From Akanthomyces muscarius (taxonomy: Eukaryota > Ascomycota > Sordariomycetes > Hypocreales > Cordycipitaceae), in NCBI RefSeq assembly GCF_028009165.1, contig NC_079242.1, positions 3,100,001-3,164,000 of the forward strand: a stretch of DNA of 64,000 bases, written 5' to 3'. The number at the start of each line of letters is the position of its first letter. The stretch's first letter is position 1. Position numbers and translations under genes: made by a program. Shown piece by piece: positions 1 to 10,246 of the stretch. The notes below the pieces were generated by a model. That model saw nothing but the letters and a program-made list of their open reading frames with translations, was not told where the DNA came from and ran no database searches.

Positions 1-1100
1 GTAGCTTTTGGGATCTTGTGTGATTAAGCCGCTGCGCGAGGCCAGCGGCGCGGTGGTGACCAGAGCCCCCCAAATGGCCACGCCAACGTACGACTTGAAA
101 TGGTGCATGGCCAAAAGGATCTAGGAAGACTTGGAGAACGATACTAGGCGGCCCCTCGGAATTACATCACCTAATGCTTGCTCTTATACTCTCCGGCTGG
201 CTTGGCGAGCGATCAAATGCCAGCACCATTTCGACTTAGTAATTCGGCATCAGCCGCGCCGAGGTCATCCTGTGTATCCAGGTGTTCATATCAAGGGATC
301 AGCACTAACTAAAATAAAGTGTGCCTGCTCCCCTGACTAAATTTAGTGAGGCCAGCTAGCTCGTGGCTGCCCGCCTGTCAAAAAACGCGCCCGCTCAGCC
401 CCCAAGTTCGCCTTTTGCGCCACTTCCATTATCCCTGTTCATGAACGCTCGCCCCCAACTGCCGTATCTCACGCGAGCCGTTTGGCTCACGCTGTTGCAG
501 TGGCTGCTGCTCTTTAAGGTGCATTGAATTAAAGTTCCGGCCGAGAATGTCATCAAGCTCTTTAAGAGGTGGGTATCTACTCCGTGGCTACTAAAGGACG
601 GCACCACCCCATGTGACGGTCACGTTCGTATGGCGGGCCAAATCGTGGGTCATGTACTGGCAGTTGGCACTTTGTGCAGGGTTTGGATACTAGCAGCCGT
701 CTCTGATTCTGATCCCATTCCGCGTCATGTCTCGTATTGGCAAGTCAAAGTCTAATTTACGTACCACCTGAAGCCCGTTGTCGCCATTATGACTTGCGAA
801 GATTTATTGAAAATTAATTCCATTTCAGTTCTGCAGGTCTGCTCCAGGCCTACCGGTCACAGAGAGATACGGTTACTTTCTAAAAATAAAGCAGCCTATG
901 AAGATGACGCACATGACGCGACCCATGCTAGTTTAGTGACAAAGCCACGATGCTAATAGAAATCTGCACGTCGATCAAGTCATCGTTGCAGAACTGAGTG
1001 TATTTTTACCAGAAAGCCGTTTCCTACCCGTCCGCTGTGCGTAGGCAGGTTCCACCATCTCATTCAGCTGACTTGTCGGGCATCCACGACGAGCAACACT
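1..1100. other. Intergenic, no gene seen
   Basis: No open frame here shows a family motif or believable splice structure. It is the 3' flank of the cis-prenyltransferase gene, and the rest of the putative cluster, if any, would lie beyond the left edge. Confidence 0.5.
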
Positions 1101-2064
1101 TCAAGCCTTTGAGATAGTTGGTGGCGGTGGGCTTTTGTTCTGTCGCCATTCGATGAGGATAGCCAGGACGCGGGGTATGCTCAGCTCCGGCCAAGCTTTC
1201 TTCACAAACACGATGGACGTGTCCTGGTGGCACTGCCACAGCAAGAAATCGCTGAGACGATGCGTACTGCCTGTGCGGATGAGTAGGTCCAGCGGCGGGC
1301 TGTCCACCGTGTACATGTTTCTATCCAAAGCCGTAACTGTGTCGAATGTGGTGTCGCTAGCCGTAGCTTCCTGTGCGAGGCGCTCTCGCACGCTGCATTG
1401 TATCGCCGTCCGCATCTCAACCGTCGAGGCATATGCGAAGCAAATATTCACAATGGCACTGACAGAGCGGGTAAGCCGAACAAACACGGGTGAAAGAAAG
1501 GGAATGGGGAAAAGGGAAACGCACCTCTGGTTATGCCTTGTGCTCTCAGCGGCCCCTTCCAGTCTCTCTAGCACGCGTGGAGAAATGAGCTCGCGCTGCC
1601 CGCATATCCGGATCGATGCGTCGAGGTCGTGCGCAAGCTGCACCAGCTCGTCCAATCCCCCGACGACGATATCAAGGATAGTATCAACCTCTTCATCCGA
1701 TCGCTTGAAGTTTTCCACGCTGAAGACGTACAGGGACATCGCCCTGACGCCGCATCTAGTGCAGAGCTCGACATACTGGGCAGAACTTGCGATTAACATG
1801 GATACCCAAGGGGAAGGGCCAAAAAAAAAAGTTTTCACATCACACCTTTTTAAGCTGCCCCCATCCAGCCAGATATGTATTGCGAAGCGAAAGACCCCGA
1901 CGCCGTCCCCAGCGTCGGTTCCCGTCCAGGATATAGGCAACGTGCGCAGGGACTTGGCCGCGTCTTGCTGTCGCGACGGCGAGGCTAAAAAGCCACTGCT
2001 CGAAGCGACCCGTCTCTTGTGATGGAGGCTCGTTCCTCGGGGAGAGTGAACGCAGAAATCTCAT
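1101..2064 (-). CDS. cis-prenyltransferase, catalytic-subunit type (UPPS/Rer2 family)
   Basis: The family condenses isopentenyl diphosphate onto an allylic diphosphate to give cis (Z) double bonds; the housekeeping homologue makes dehydrodolichyl diphosphate at the ER. Spliced model: exons 2064-1846, 1775-1525 and 1458-1101 (introns of 70 and 66 nt), 275 aa, close to the usual 250-330. Visible motifs: HVAYILDGNRRWG with the catalytic Asp near residue 45, LYVFSVENFKR, NICFAYAS, RTGSTHRLSDFLLWQ and a terminal AW(P)E...EWRQ segment. Two oddities: where bacterial enzymes have GHxxG the protein reads TYLAG, and the metal-binding Glu of RTGGEHR is Thr. It has no C-terminal RxG motif, as expected of the catalytic partner in a two-subunit enzyme. 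A Nus1-like partner lies 2.6 kb upstream on the same strand. It may be a specialised paralogue; product chain length cannot be read from sequence. The family is certain, the pathway inferred. Confidence 0.87.
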
Positions 2065-4710
2065 CTCGTGCGTTTTCGTTCTCGTGGCGATCTCAGAGGT
2101 ATCCGCCTGTGCGCGGTGAAATCGACGCGGGAAAGTTGTCGACAGTTATCGACGCAAAGTTTTCGATGGTATAATAGTCTCACGTCCATCTTTTTCAGTC
2201 TCAGTGGTCAGCTGGAAAAAGCCTGTCAGTCTCGGATACTCGATGCGACTGGGGGGCTGAGCCACCTGTGTTTAATTGAAATGCCGTGTCTGAGCGCCCT
2301 TGTCAGGCAGCCTACTGAGTAAATCGTTATTTTACTGGTTCCAACTTATTGCATCAGATTCATCATTACACGACAGAGCCATCATTGTCTCGCAGTTGAA
2401 CACGACATGAAATTACTGTATGCATTTCCTAGCTTTATATAGTGTTTGTGTTGGGTGTGACAAAGATCGGCACCAGGTGCTGCGCTGCTAAATAGTACGA
2501 GATTCGCCGCCCATTAAAGATCAGCTGCGTGTGATCCAACGTCAAATTGGAATTTACCGAGTGTCGATCCGGTTCGACTGCTGCCACAAATCCCGGAACA
2601 GACTGAAACAAGTGCATCCCGTTGTTCGTTTTGCGCCGAGACGCTCCAAGTACATCATTTGAAGCCAAGCCCCGGTACAGGTGTTCACGATACACAGCGA
2701 GGTCCGCACGATGCGTGTTCACAAGCGTCCGCGATTCGTCAACGGGAATTACGCACTTCCTCGACGTACATGTGAATAAAGCACCAGAACCTCCTGAAGT
2801 AGGTCGGCATGGGATTGTGCGGCAGGGTGATATGGTCGAGAAAAGAGCCGATTCAGATAGGCCAAGTCAAACAGGGCGGCGCAAAAGCTCTTGTTCAAAT
2901 TCGAGTTGAACGCTGATGCAGATCCGAGCCACTACACAAGAGGAATTGGCATTTCTGGCGGCATGATTTTCCACATATACACACATGCCGATCTTTTGAA
3001 GGAAATGCTTCGGTGGCTCGTCAAGCTGTTGCAGATAGCAGTATCCGTGTAGAGGCTGCCGTAGTGCCTCTCTCATAGGTAGGTAGGTCGGTTGCCCAGC
3101 GGGGTTTATTGGCGACAGTCCAGTGCTTTCCTCGCCCATCTCGGTAGACGATGACTTGCTGGCCCGATGTGCTGGGGGCTCGTCAGCGCAGTCATGTCGA
3201 TGGTGGCTGATATTAGGGACGTACTGATTGATGCTTGGCCGTCTCGCCTTGTAAACGCGGACACGCTCAAAATGTTGATAGAGGTCTGACGTCCCCAGAG
3301 ATGAATGTGCTTTGAACTAGGACACTCCTGCGTCATGATGCAATCTTAGTCAATGCAAGTGATGACATGTCGGCGTGCTGTGGTACGTGCCTCTGCCTTT
3401 GTCCATCTGGTCCTGCCAGCTGGCAGCCTGGCCTTCGGGAGCGAGCACCGCTTAGCTTGAAAGGAAGGAACAGCGCCGACGGATGGCATAAAACTCGCGT
3501 CTCGCCTTTCCTTTTCATTTTTTTTTCTTCCTCCTCAGATAATCATCAGTGCATTACTCACACACCGTCCTGTGAAATATCGACGCTCAAGAGGTCGACA
3601 TGGGGGTGGCCTCCTTCGAGAACTGCGTGAGGCATACTAACCCTCGAAGTGCCACTAGTCCGGTAGGTACCGCGGTACAATTTTTGGTTTCTTCTTCTCT
3701 TTTTGTCCCTGGTATCACACTGCCTCCAGGTGGCGAGTCTTCTCTTTCATTCTGTTCGAGGCTATATGCTGCGTCAGGAAGAAGGATCAACGATCAGTTC
3801 CTTGTGTACTCGACGCCCTCGGTCACCCTCCCTTTCGAAATTTGGTTTCTTTCTTCCACCGTATTGGTAGTCAGTAGCCTTGGTGAAAGCCTTCGAAATC
3901 GTCTTATGAAGTATCGACGTCAAGAGGTCGACATGTGAGGTCGAGGGCCAACGAGCTGGGCTTCGATGGACCGGCCGGGAGGAATCAGACTCACGACAAA
4001 CGAGACTAGAAAATGGCCGTTGTGAGGGGGGAATGAGCCTTTTTGTATTCGCACGAGAGAATCAGAGTTTTGCAAACTTTTTTTGTGGCGGCATTGTGGC
4101 AATGCTAGGACAGAGCGTGGCAGAATGGTGACGCAGTGTGACAAGATTAAAGTTGGTCGCATAGAAATATCGAGTTCGAGTCGATTGCCTTTCTTCTTCA
4201 ATATCCTCAGCTCCCCATCAATCCCACCGCTTGTCAATGCCAGTGCCTTTGTTCGCCAGAGCCTCTTTTCCTCCATATCTCTCTACGTGGTCTTTGTCGA
4301 ATTTGATCTTTCGATTTCCCACGCGGCATTGCGTCCCTGGCTACTGGTCGATTCCATGACGCCAACAGCGCCAATAAATGGTGGCTGCGCGGCTGTTTGT
4401 CTAAAACTTTTTCTGTTACCCTGGCGTCTGTCTAAGCGTCATCTCTGGTGCGAAACACCACTGTCCCGCAACGTAAACACTTACTTTTAGTTGTAGACCC
4501 ATAACCCTCATGCACACTTCTCGTTTCTCAGCTCATTCTTCATGAGCCACTCGCACTATGTTGTGGAGTGGACTGGAGTGTCTTGCGTAGAGTTCTTTGG
4601 CTCTCTTTATTGGTTGTGTTTTTGTTTTTATTTAAGTGGAATAACATGCGGAACATATTGTCACGCAGCCTGGGACATTCGAATTGTCAAACCCAGCTAC
4701 AAGCCAAGGC
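2065..4710. other. 2.6-kb spacer with broken coding-like pieces on the minus strand
   Basis: On the minus strand between about 3340 and 2435, several adjoining open stretches of 76-95 codons lie in different frames (3336-3106, 3139-2867, 2722-2435). Between them a further readable stretch at about 2895-2770 shifts frame. I could not join them with good splice sites and recognise no family. The rest (3340-4710) holds a pair of imperfect direct repeats and CT-rich tracts. It may be a decayed gene or chance open frames. Confidence 0.35.
3574..3935. repeat. Imperfect direct repeat pair, about 29 bp each
   Basis: Copies at 3574-3602 and 3908-3935 share a core containing AAGAGGTCGACATG and the preceding TATCGACG; they differ by one substitution and one inserted base. 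They bracket about 305 bp. The flanked segment has no transposase or recognisable LTR features. Confidence 0.6.
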
Positions 4711-5658
4711 CTACTTGCCGTGCCGCATTTCAGCATCGGCGTAATTCCGCAGCGCATGCGCGAACGCGACATAGCTGAACTTGCCGTTGTCGCGAAGGAA
4801 CTCCATCTCTGCCTGCTGTAGATGCCAGGGTGGGTAGCCCGACAGCTTCAGCTCTGGCCTGAACAAGACGATAAGGTCTGGTGCAGGCATGACCAGCGAG
4901 TGTAACTGCTCGGCAACCGGGCCAACAGATATCTCTTCAACGGCGATATTTCCACACTTGACCTGCTCAGCGAAGGCCTCTGTGACATCGCCCATTGCAC
5001 GGCGTCCGTCATCCTCGGATATTAGGTAGATGATCAGGCTTGGTGGTCTGCCGTCATGGTCCTCCTTGTCCAGCGACAGCTTGCCTTCCAAATAAACCGA
5101 CACTCGATGCGTCTGGTTTGGGACTAATGCCTTGATTCTGAGACTGGCAAAAACGTGAAATAGTGCGGCATGGTGCTTCAAAATTCCTACAATTGTTGTC
5201 AGAACAGTAAATTCGTCGTCGCGCCTGCGAAGCGAAAACTCACCTCGCTCATCGTAGATTGAGATGGTAGGGATCCCAGCCGCAGCAGACCATGCCGCAA
5301 ACTCGGCAGCCTCTTGGATAAGCTTGTTCGAATCAGTCTTCTCTGCAGAGATTTCGGCGTTCATGATCGCGCTTAGATGCTTCGGCACCTTGCTAAGCGC
5401 CGATACCATTGCGGCGATACTGGTCGCGGTTGGCGCCATTCGAGCCTGGTACCTGTACTTGGCAGAGTTCTTCAATCTGCGCGCGCCAAGATATGAGGCT
5501 GCACAACTACTGATGATGCCATTGAGCGGTCGTGAGAGAAGTCTGATGCTTCGGCCCGCGGGCTCTGGCCTGCTGGAAGGCATCGTTAGGTACAATGTGC
5601 CAATGGGTCGTCCTAAAGTATCTAGATCTTGTTGTATGATGGATGCCATGACTTCCAC
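4711..5658 (-). CDS. Nus1/NgBR-like cis-prenyltransferase partner subunit
   Basis: Nus1 (NgBR) subunits have the cis-prenyltransferase fold but lack the catalytic DGN motif; they activate and anchor the catalytic subunit at the ER. Model: exons 5658-5244 and 5186-4711 around a 57-nt stop-free intron (GTGAGT...TTGTAG), 296 aa. Removing it gives YDERGILK, matching the family's YDxxGxxK. Other matches: KVPKHLSAIM (about residues 90-100), EFAAWSAAAGIPTISIYD, and PDLIVLFRPELKLSGYPPWHLQQAEM near the C-terminus. The last residues, ADAEMRHGK, keep the C-terminal RxG motif that NgBR-type subunits supply to the active site. No confident N-terminal membrane helix is visible, so an upstream exon could be missing or it may be soluble. 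It lies on the same strand as the catalytic cis-prenyltransferase and diverges from the MFS gene across a 546-bp shared promoter. It could instead be the housekeeping Nus1, but linkage to a terpene cyclase favours a specialised copy. Confidence 0.8.
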   Translation of the reverse strand: MEVMASIIQQDLDTLGRPIGTLYLTMPSSRPEPAGRSIRLLSRPLNGIISSCAASYLGARRLKNSAKYRYQARMAPTATSIAAMVSALSKVPKHLSAIMNAEISAEKTDSNKLIQEAAEFAAWSAAAGIPTISIYDERGEFSLRRRDDEFTVLTTIVGILKHHAALFHVFASLRIKALVPNQTHRVSVYLEGKLSLDKEDHDGRPPSLIIYLISEDDGRRAMGDVTEAFAEQVKCGNIAVEEISVGPVAEQLHSLVMPAPDLIVLFRPELKLSGYPPWHLQQAEMEFLRDNGKFSYVAFAHALRNYADAEMRHGK

Positions 5659-6204
5659 GTTAAAAAACTGCCGTGGAAGAAATCAGGCGGTTCTATAATT
5701 ACTTTGCTATTAATCGTCGATGTGAGACTAGGCCCAAGCACTGAACACGGTGTGACTTTGATGCCAGCAGTGAGTAACGCTCGTAATTCCCAGCAAGAAC
5801 AGAGGGACTAGATAGTTCCACTCTCTTCTTTTTTGGGGGGAGAGGGAGGGGGGTCATCGTCTATCTACTGGTATTGGCATACTCGGTATTGGATGCCCCT
5901 GTCAATTGTGGCGGTCCTGTCACGGCTGAGTTGAGTCGTCCTCGCATCGCCGACCCGCAGCATGTCTCGGAAAGCGAGTTCCTGCAGCGTACACGACTTG
6001 ATTTGTAAATTGGACCGAAACATATATCCAAGTCATTTTGCACGCAAGGAATTGACTGTCGTGGTAATGGGAAGTTGGTATCATTAAGGTCTCATACCAC
6101 TGGGACTGATTACAATGGGCACTTTTCGGCGCTCTTAGCTTGTGTGACCTCGCTCTTCGCTCCTGTAGCTTATGCATCTCTATTTGAACACACTTCCTGG
6201 TACC
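5659..6204. promoter_or_regulatory. Divergent promoter region, Nus1-like / MFS transporter
   Basis: This 546-bp gap separates two divergently transcribed genes and must hold both promoters. It contains a G-rich tract at about 5835-5852. I see no clear inverted-repeat binding site for a cluster-specific Zn2Cys6 regulator and no such regulator gene in the window. Confidence 0.45.
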
Positions 6205-8151
6205 ATGATGATCAGAAAGAACAACGCGCAGGCTGACCCGCGGGTGCTGTGTGTCGATGCCTCTGAGTCTGATCGAGAGCGCATGAGCACGTGGCAACTT
6301 GCAATCATTCTCGGCTGGTAAGTCTCGCCTTGCCAAGGTACTCAATTAAGCTGCTGATAATTCGTCATGTATTCGCTAGTGTTGGAATAGGACTCTTTCT
6401 TTCCCTGATGGATGCTACTGTCGTAGCGACCATGTTGCTGGACATTACCAGTGACCTCGGGGGCTTTCAGAAATCACAATGGGTCGTGCTGTCTTATACA
6501 CTACTTGACGGCGGTCAGTAAACTCGTAGCAATTACACATGGGTGCACAGTAACTCGGAAGCTGATTGTCGACATAGGATTGGCCGTCTTCTTGGCCAGG
6601 TTGTCTGACATTGTAGGCCGAAAAGTTGTCATCTGTGCGTCCTTGGCTATTTTTCTCGCGGGCTCCATGGCCTGTGGCGCATCGCGAACGCTGAATCAGC
6701 TTATCGGGTTTCGCGCTCTGCAAGGTGCTGGCGCCGCTGGCCTCTATGCAACTTCGCTCGTTGTCTACTTGGAGATGGCACCGCCGCGACACATCATACT
6801 CATGTTTGCGGTCGTTGGCGGTATTGTTGCCCTGGCAGGAGTGGCAGGGCCAATCGTTGGAGGCCTGCTTGCTACCCACGTGAACTGGCGTTTTGCCTTT
6901 TGGATAAAGTAGGCTCCATTACGCTCGTAAGAGACTGCATATGAACGTGCGCGTTACTGATACTTTTCTAGCGGCCCATGTGCCTTTGTCGCCCTCCTGT
7001 TGCTGATGCTACTTTGGCGGGAGAACGATGCCCATAAGAGTCCCCGGGCGAATTTGAGTATTTGCAATCTGGACTTCATAGGTGCTATTCTGATTTTAGC
7101 CGGTGTTACTTTGCCCATTTTCATCGCTAGCCAGGCCTCGGCTGGGGTGTATGCATGGTCCAGTCCCACCACCATCTCCGTTCTCGTCGTCTCAGTGGTG
7201 ATGTGGATTTGCCTCATCGCATGGCAGCGGTACATATCTAAAACTCCTCGCTTCGCCAATATGTTCCCGCAACTTCCTTGGGAGGTTCTTTCCAATAGAA
7301 TTCTGTTGGCTGCTCTAATGTGCGTATGATGTTCCATCAGCCCTATAATACGACTCGAACCTTAACCCGAACAGCGACACTATACTTGCGAGCCATGTCC
7401 TATTTGTGGCCATTTTTCATATTCCAATCCGTGCTCAAATAACAGAGCTCTACGACGCCGTTCAATCTGGCCTTTTGCTATTGCCGCTCCTTGGCAGCAG
7501 CGCAGTGGGGGCAGCAAGTGCTGGAATCATCTCTCACAGAAAGAACTTCACGTTTTGGGTCATGGGTATGTCAAGTATCCTCATGATAGTTGCGTCTGTT
7601 TTGCTTTCCCAGCTCCCGGAGTCCACTTCTTCTCTACCAGCGCAGAGGGGCTATCTGGCCATACTAGGGCTGGGCGCAGGTATGAATATAGCCACAACGA
7701 CGCTGCTGGCCGCCTTGCACTCGGAAATTGAAAACCACGGTATGCAAGCCCAACACCGGCTCTCCCGGCCCCTCCACTGTACCAAAAGGCTAACCAAGCT
7801 GAAGCGGTTGCCCAAGGCATCATTGCGCAGATGAGGATCGCTGGGGGAACTATTGGGGTGGCAATTAGCTTCATCGTGCTCCATGTTCGAGTGACGCACG
7901 AGTTGCAGGGCGATTTTACTCCCGCGCAGCTGCGAGACTTCTACCAGTCGCCTCTCTCTACCAGTTCATTTACCGTCTCCCAGTTACTTCTTGCACGACG
8001 CGCATATATCGCTGCCTTCACCGATATCATGCGGGTGTCGATCGGCATATCTGGAGCCTGCTTTCTAGCATCGCTCTTTGTGTGGCAGAAGCAGCCGGCT
8101 AGTATACAGAAAAAGCTAGAAGACATGGAGGCGTACTTTGGAACAAGATGA
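6205..8151 (+). CDS. MFS drug:H+ antiporter-like exporter (DHA14/DHA2 type)
   Basis: Predicted plasma-membrane proton antiporter exporting small molecules. Six exons: 6205-6317, 6380-6513, 6578-6908, 6972-7319, 7375-7739 and 7799-8151 (introns of 55-64 nt), 547 aa, normal for a 14-helix transporter. Visible: first helix GLFLSLMDATVVATML, cytosolic motif A LARLSDIVGRK, motif B-like IGFRALQGAGAAGL and antiporter motif C GVAGPIVGGLL followed by NWRFAFWIN. The start at 6205 gives a 37-residue hydrophilic N-terminus before the first helix; a second ATG at 6283 would also work. It converges on the terpene cyclase with only 157 bp between stop codons, and shares a promoter region with the Nus1-like gene. 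That supports a role in exporting the cluster product or in self-protection; the substrate is unknown. Confidence 0.9.
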
Positions 8152-8308
8152 ATGTGGAAACATTCGATTTGCAGTTGATAAGGGTCGGAGCAACCAGTCA
8201 AGGCATGTGCGATCATATGCACGAAGTTTCAACGCTGAGTGTAGCTCATGATACGTATGAAAGGATGATGGCTGAAGTTGCAATTTCTAGTTCTAGTAGA
8301 ATATTTTT

Positions 8309-9478
8309 CTATTTAAAATACTTTTGATGAATGGAAAAATAACCATGCAAAATTTCTTCACACTCCTTCTCAAAGGCGTCATCCAGCGCCACAAGTGGTA
8401 GCGTCTCTTCCAGCACTTCCCGGACAAGATCCGCCACGGGCCCTTTGCTACTATATCTCTTACACGTGCATTGCCATGTCGCAAATCCAGAAATGAGCAA
8501 AAGATAGCTTCGGGCCATCTTCTTGACATTGTGCGACACGCAGGAATCGACGAGAAGCTCATCCGCAAGAAGTTCTGCCTTCATCTCAAACTGCATGAGC
8601 TTGCGGCGACACTGCGACAGCGCTCGTCTCTCGTCACAATCCAGCTGCCGAAGGAAGATTATCATGCTGGAGCAAGGATCCGTGTTACTCGAAACGCGCT
8701 CAACTGTCTCTTTGGGCCAGCTCAGAATGTCATTGCACAACGTCATGGCGGCCGTGCTCACAGCATCTAGGCACTGGAGACGGGCAGCATCGTTGGTCGA
8801 CAGCTTGAGCCCCAGAACAAAAGCCAAACCGGGCATCATTATGCTGCGACAAAATGTGTAAGCAGAGTTAACATTCTTTGCATGGGAAATGAAGGGATCC
8901 TACGAGCAGGGAAAGTCGTATAGTCGAATTGGAAATAGCTCAGCAAATGAATCTTGTGTCACAGGCAAAACGGAGGAGAATAACTTCAGGCTCCGAGCGT
9001 GGAGAAGAGCAGTCTTGACAACGCCTGCTGATGATAATAAATTTTGTAGCAGAACAGAACTTGTAATTTTAATTATCGCTTTCTTTGCTTGCCAGGAGAG
9101 ATGACCAATATGGCTATCTTGCACATCTTGACTGGCTACATATCTTTAGTATCTGATCGTGGCAGTGAATTACTGTGTGCACCTACTGTCAAAGACGCAA
9201 ATCATGTCCAGTAGCTTGACAGCACTTGAGATGCGCTGTGGCAGCGCCTCAGGGATGGCGATAGAAATACCATGGTTCGGCGAGGCGTCACCCAAGTATT
9301 CCTCGCCTTCAACAGACTGAGTCGGCAGACCGGCCGATTTCCAGGTATCAATCAGCTTCTGGGAGACTTGTTTTGCAATATTGTTGTATTTGCTAGTGCG
9401 AATGGGGAGCGAGGTAGTATTTGCTGCCCAGACCGGCAGTTCCTGGTCATAAGACTGTGAGTACACGAAGGCCGGCAT
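8309..9478 (-). CDS. Class I terpene cyclase, stand-alone (fusicoccadiene-cyclase-domain-like)
   Basis: Ionises an allylic diphosphate with a Mg2+ cluster and cyclises it. Model: exons 9478-9187, 9126-8904 and 8843-8309 (two 60-nt introns), 349 aa, the size of the cyclase domain alone. Splicing restores the motifs in order: NHGISIAIPEALPQRI (about residue 70), the Asp-rich motif read as FDNVQD (about residues 97-102), FPIRLYD whose Arg lies 44 residues before the NSE motif (pyrophosphate sensor), the NSE/DTE motif NDILSWPKE, and the C-terminal RY pair in CKRYS. The pattern resembles the N-terminal cyclase half of fungal chimeric prenyltransferase-cyclases (PaFS type), but there is no downstream prenyltransferase domain, so the substrate must come from another enzyme. 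The usual DDxxD has Asn at its second position, which depends on the chosen acceptor at 9127. Product unknown. Confidence 0.85.
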
Positions 9479-10246
9479 AATGGAGATGAGCGCAGGCGAC
9501 GCTGCGCAGCGACGGGATCTTGCAACGCGGTGCTTTGGGCAAGAAGAAAAGGGACATTCCTGCGCACTGAGTTTCCAACTCTGCAGGGTTGCTCACTTTT
9601 GTTTTTTAGTGTCTCGCAAAGATTTGCAAGCTGATTTGCTTGTATCCCTGGTCATTGCAGCCTCGGCAAAGAGGTTTGGTATCACACACTTGCTTTGGCG
9701 CAATGTCTTATTAGATGTAGTCAGGCATCCTTGTCTCGCTCTAATAGCCCTGGATCTCAAATCGTGGTCCCTTCAGTAGCTAACATGGATACCATACTTC
9801 AGTAAGTTATAAAATAACAATAGAAGAAGCAGAAGAAGAAGAAATCGCCCCTTGCTCGCAAGCTGTCTATACCGTATGACTGCACATTGCTGCAATGTTA
9901 CTCCGTATGCTATGAGATATAATACTCGGGCATGCATGCATCTATTTTACATTATCGCTGTAGTGCTCTATCGAATGCAAGATATATTACGGTGGGTAAA
10001 CCTCGGCTAATTGTGCGATTCGGTGAATTAGGTCAGCAATGCTGAGACCGCGCGGGCTGCTCAGGCTCAGGCAGGCTGCCACTCTGACGAAGCTCCACTG
10101 GCAAGCTACGCATCATTCCCAGTGCCTGCTGTTGACCTCGCGCACCATTGCACTACTATCGCCCATCTTCCAATCCGTCATCCAACATCCATTTTCGCTT
10201 GCGCGTACTTCCCTCAAGGCCGCAAAACAGTTCAGCTACAGACACG
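9479..10246. promoter_or_regulatory. Divergent region, terpene cyclase / PRE6
   Basis: This is the right border of the putative cluster. It contains a GAA-rich microsatellite at about 9822-9843, an AT-rich patch (9780-10020) and a CT-rich leader just before PRE6. No gene is seen. Confidence 0.5.

Noticed and set aside
1135..2022. 295-codon plus-strand open frame antisense to the cis-prenyltransferase
   Set aside because: It mirrors the minus-strand gene, whose motifs and splice sites are unmistakable; the plus frame has no motif.
3600..4276. Open frames of 112 and 118 codons on opposite strands near the direct repeats
   Set aside because: No signal peptide, domain or splice structure; both run through the repeat copies, so similar ends are due to the repeat.
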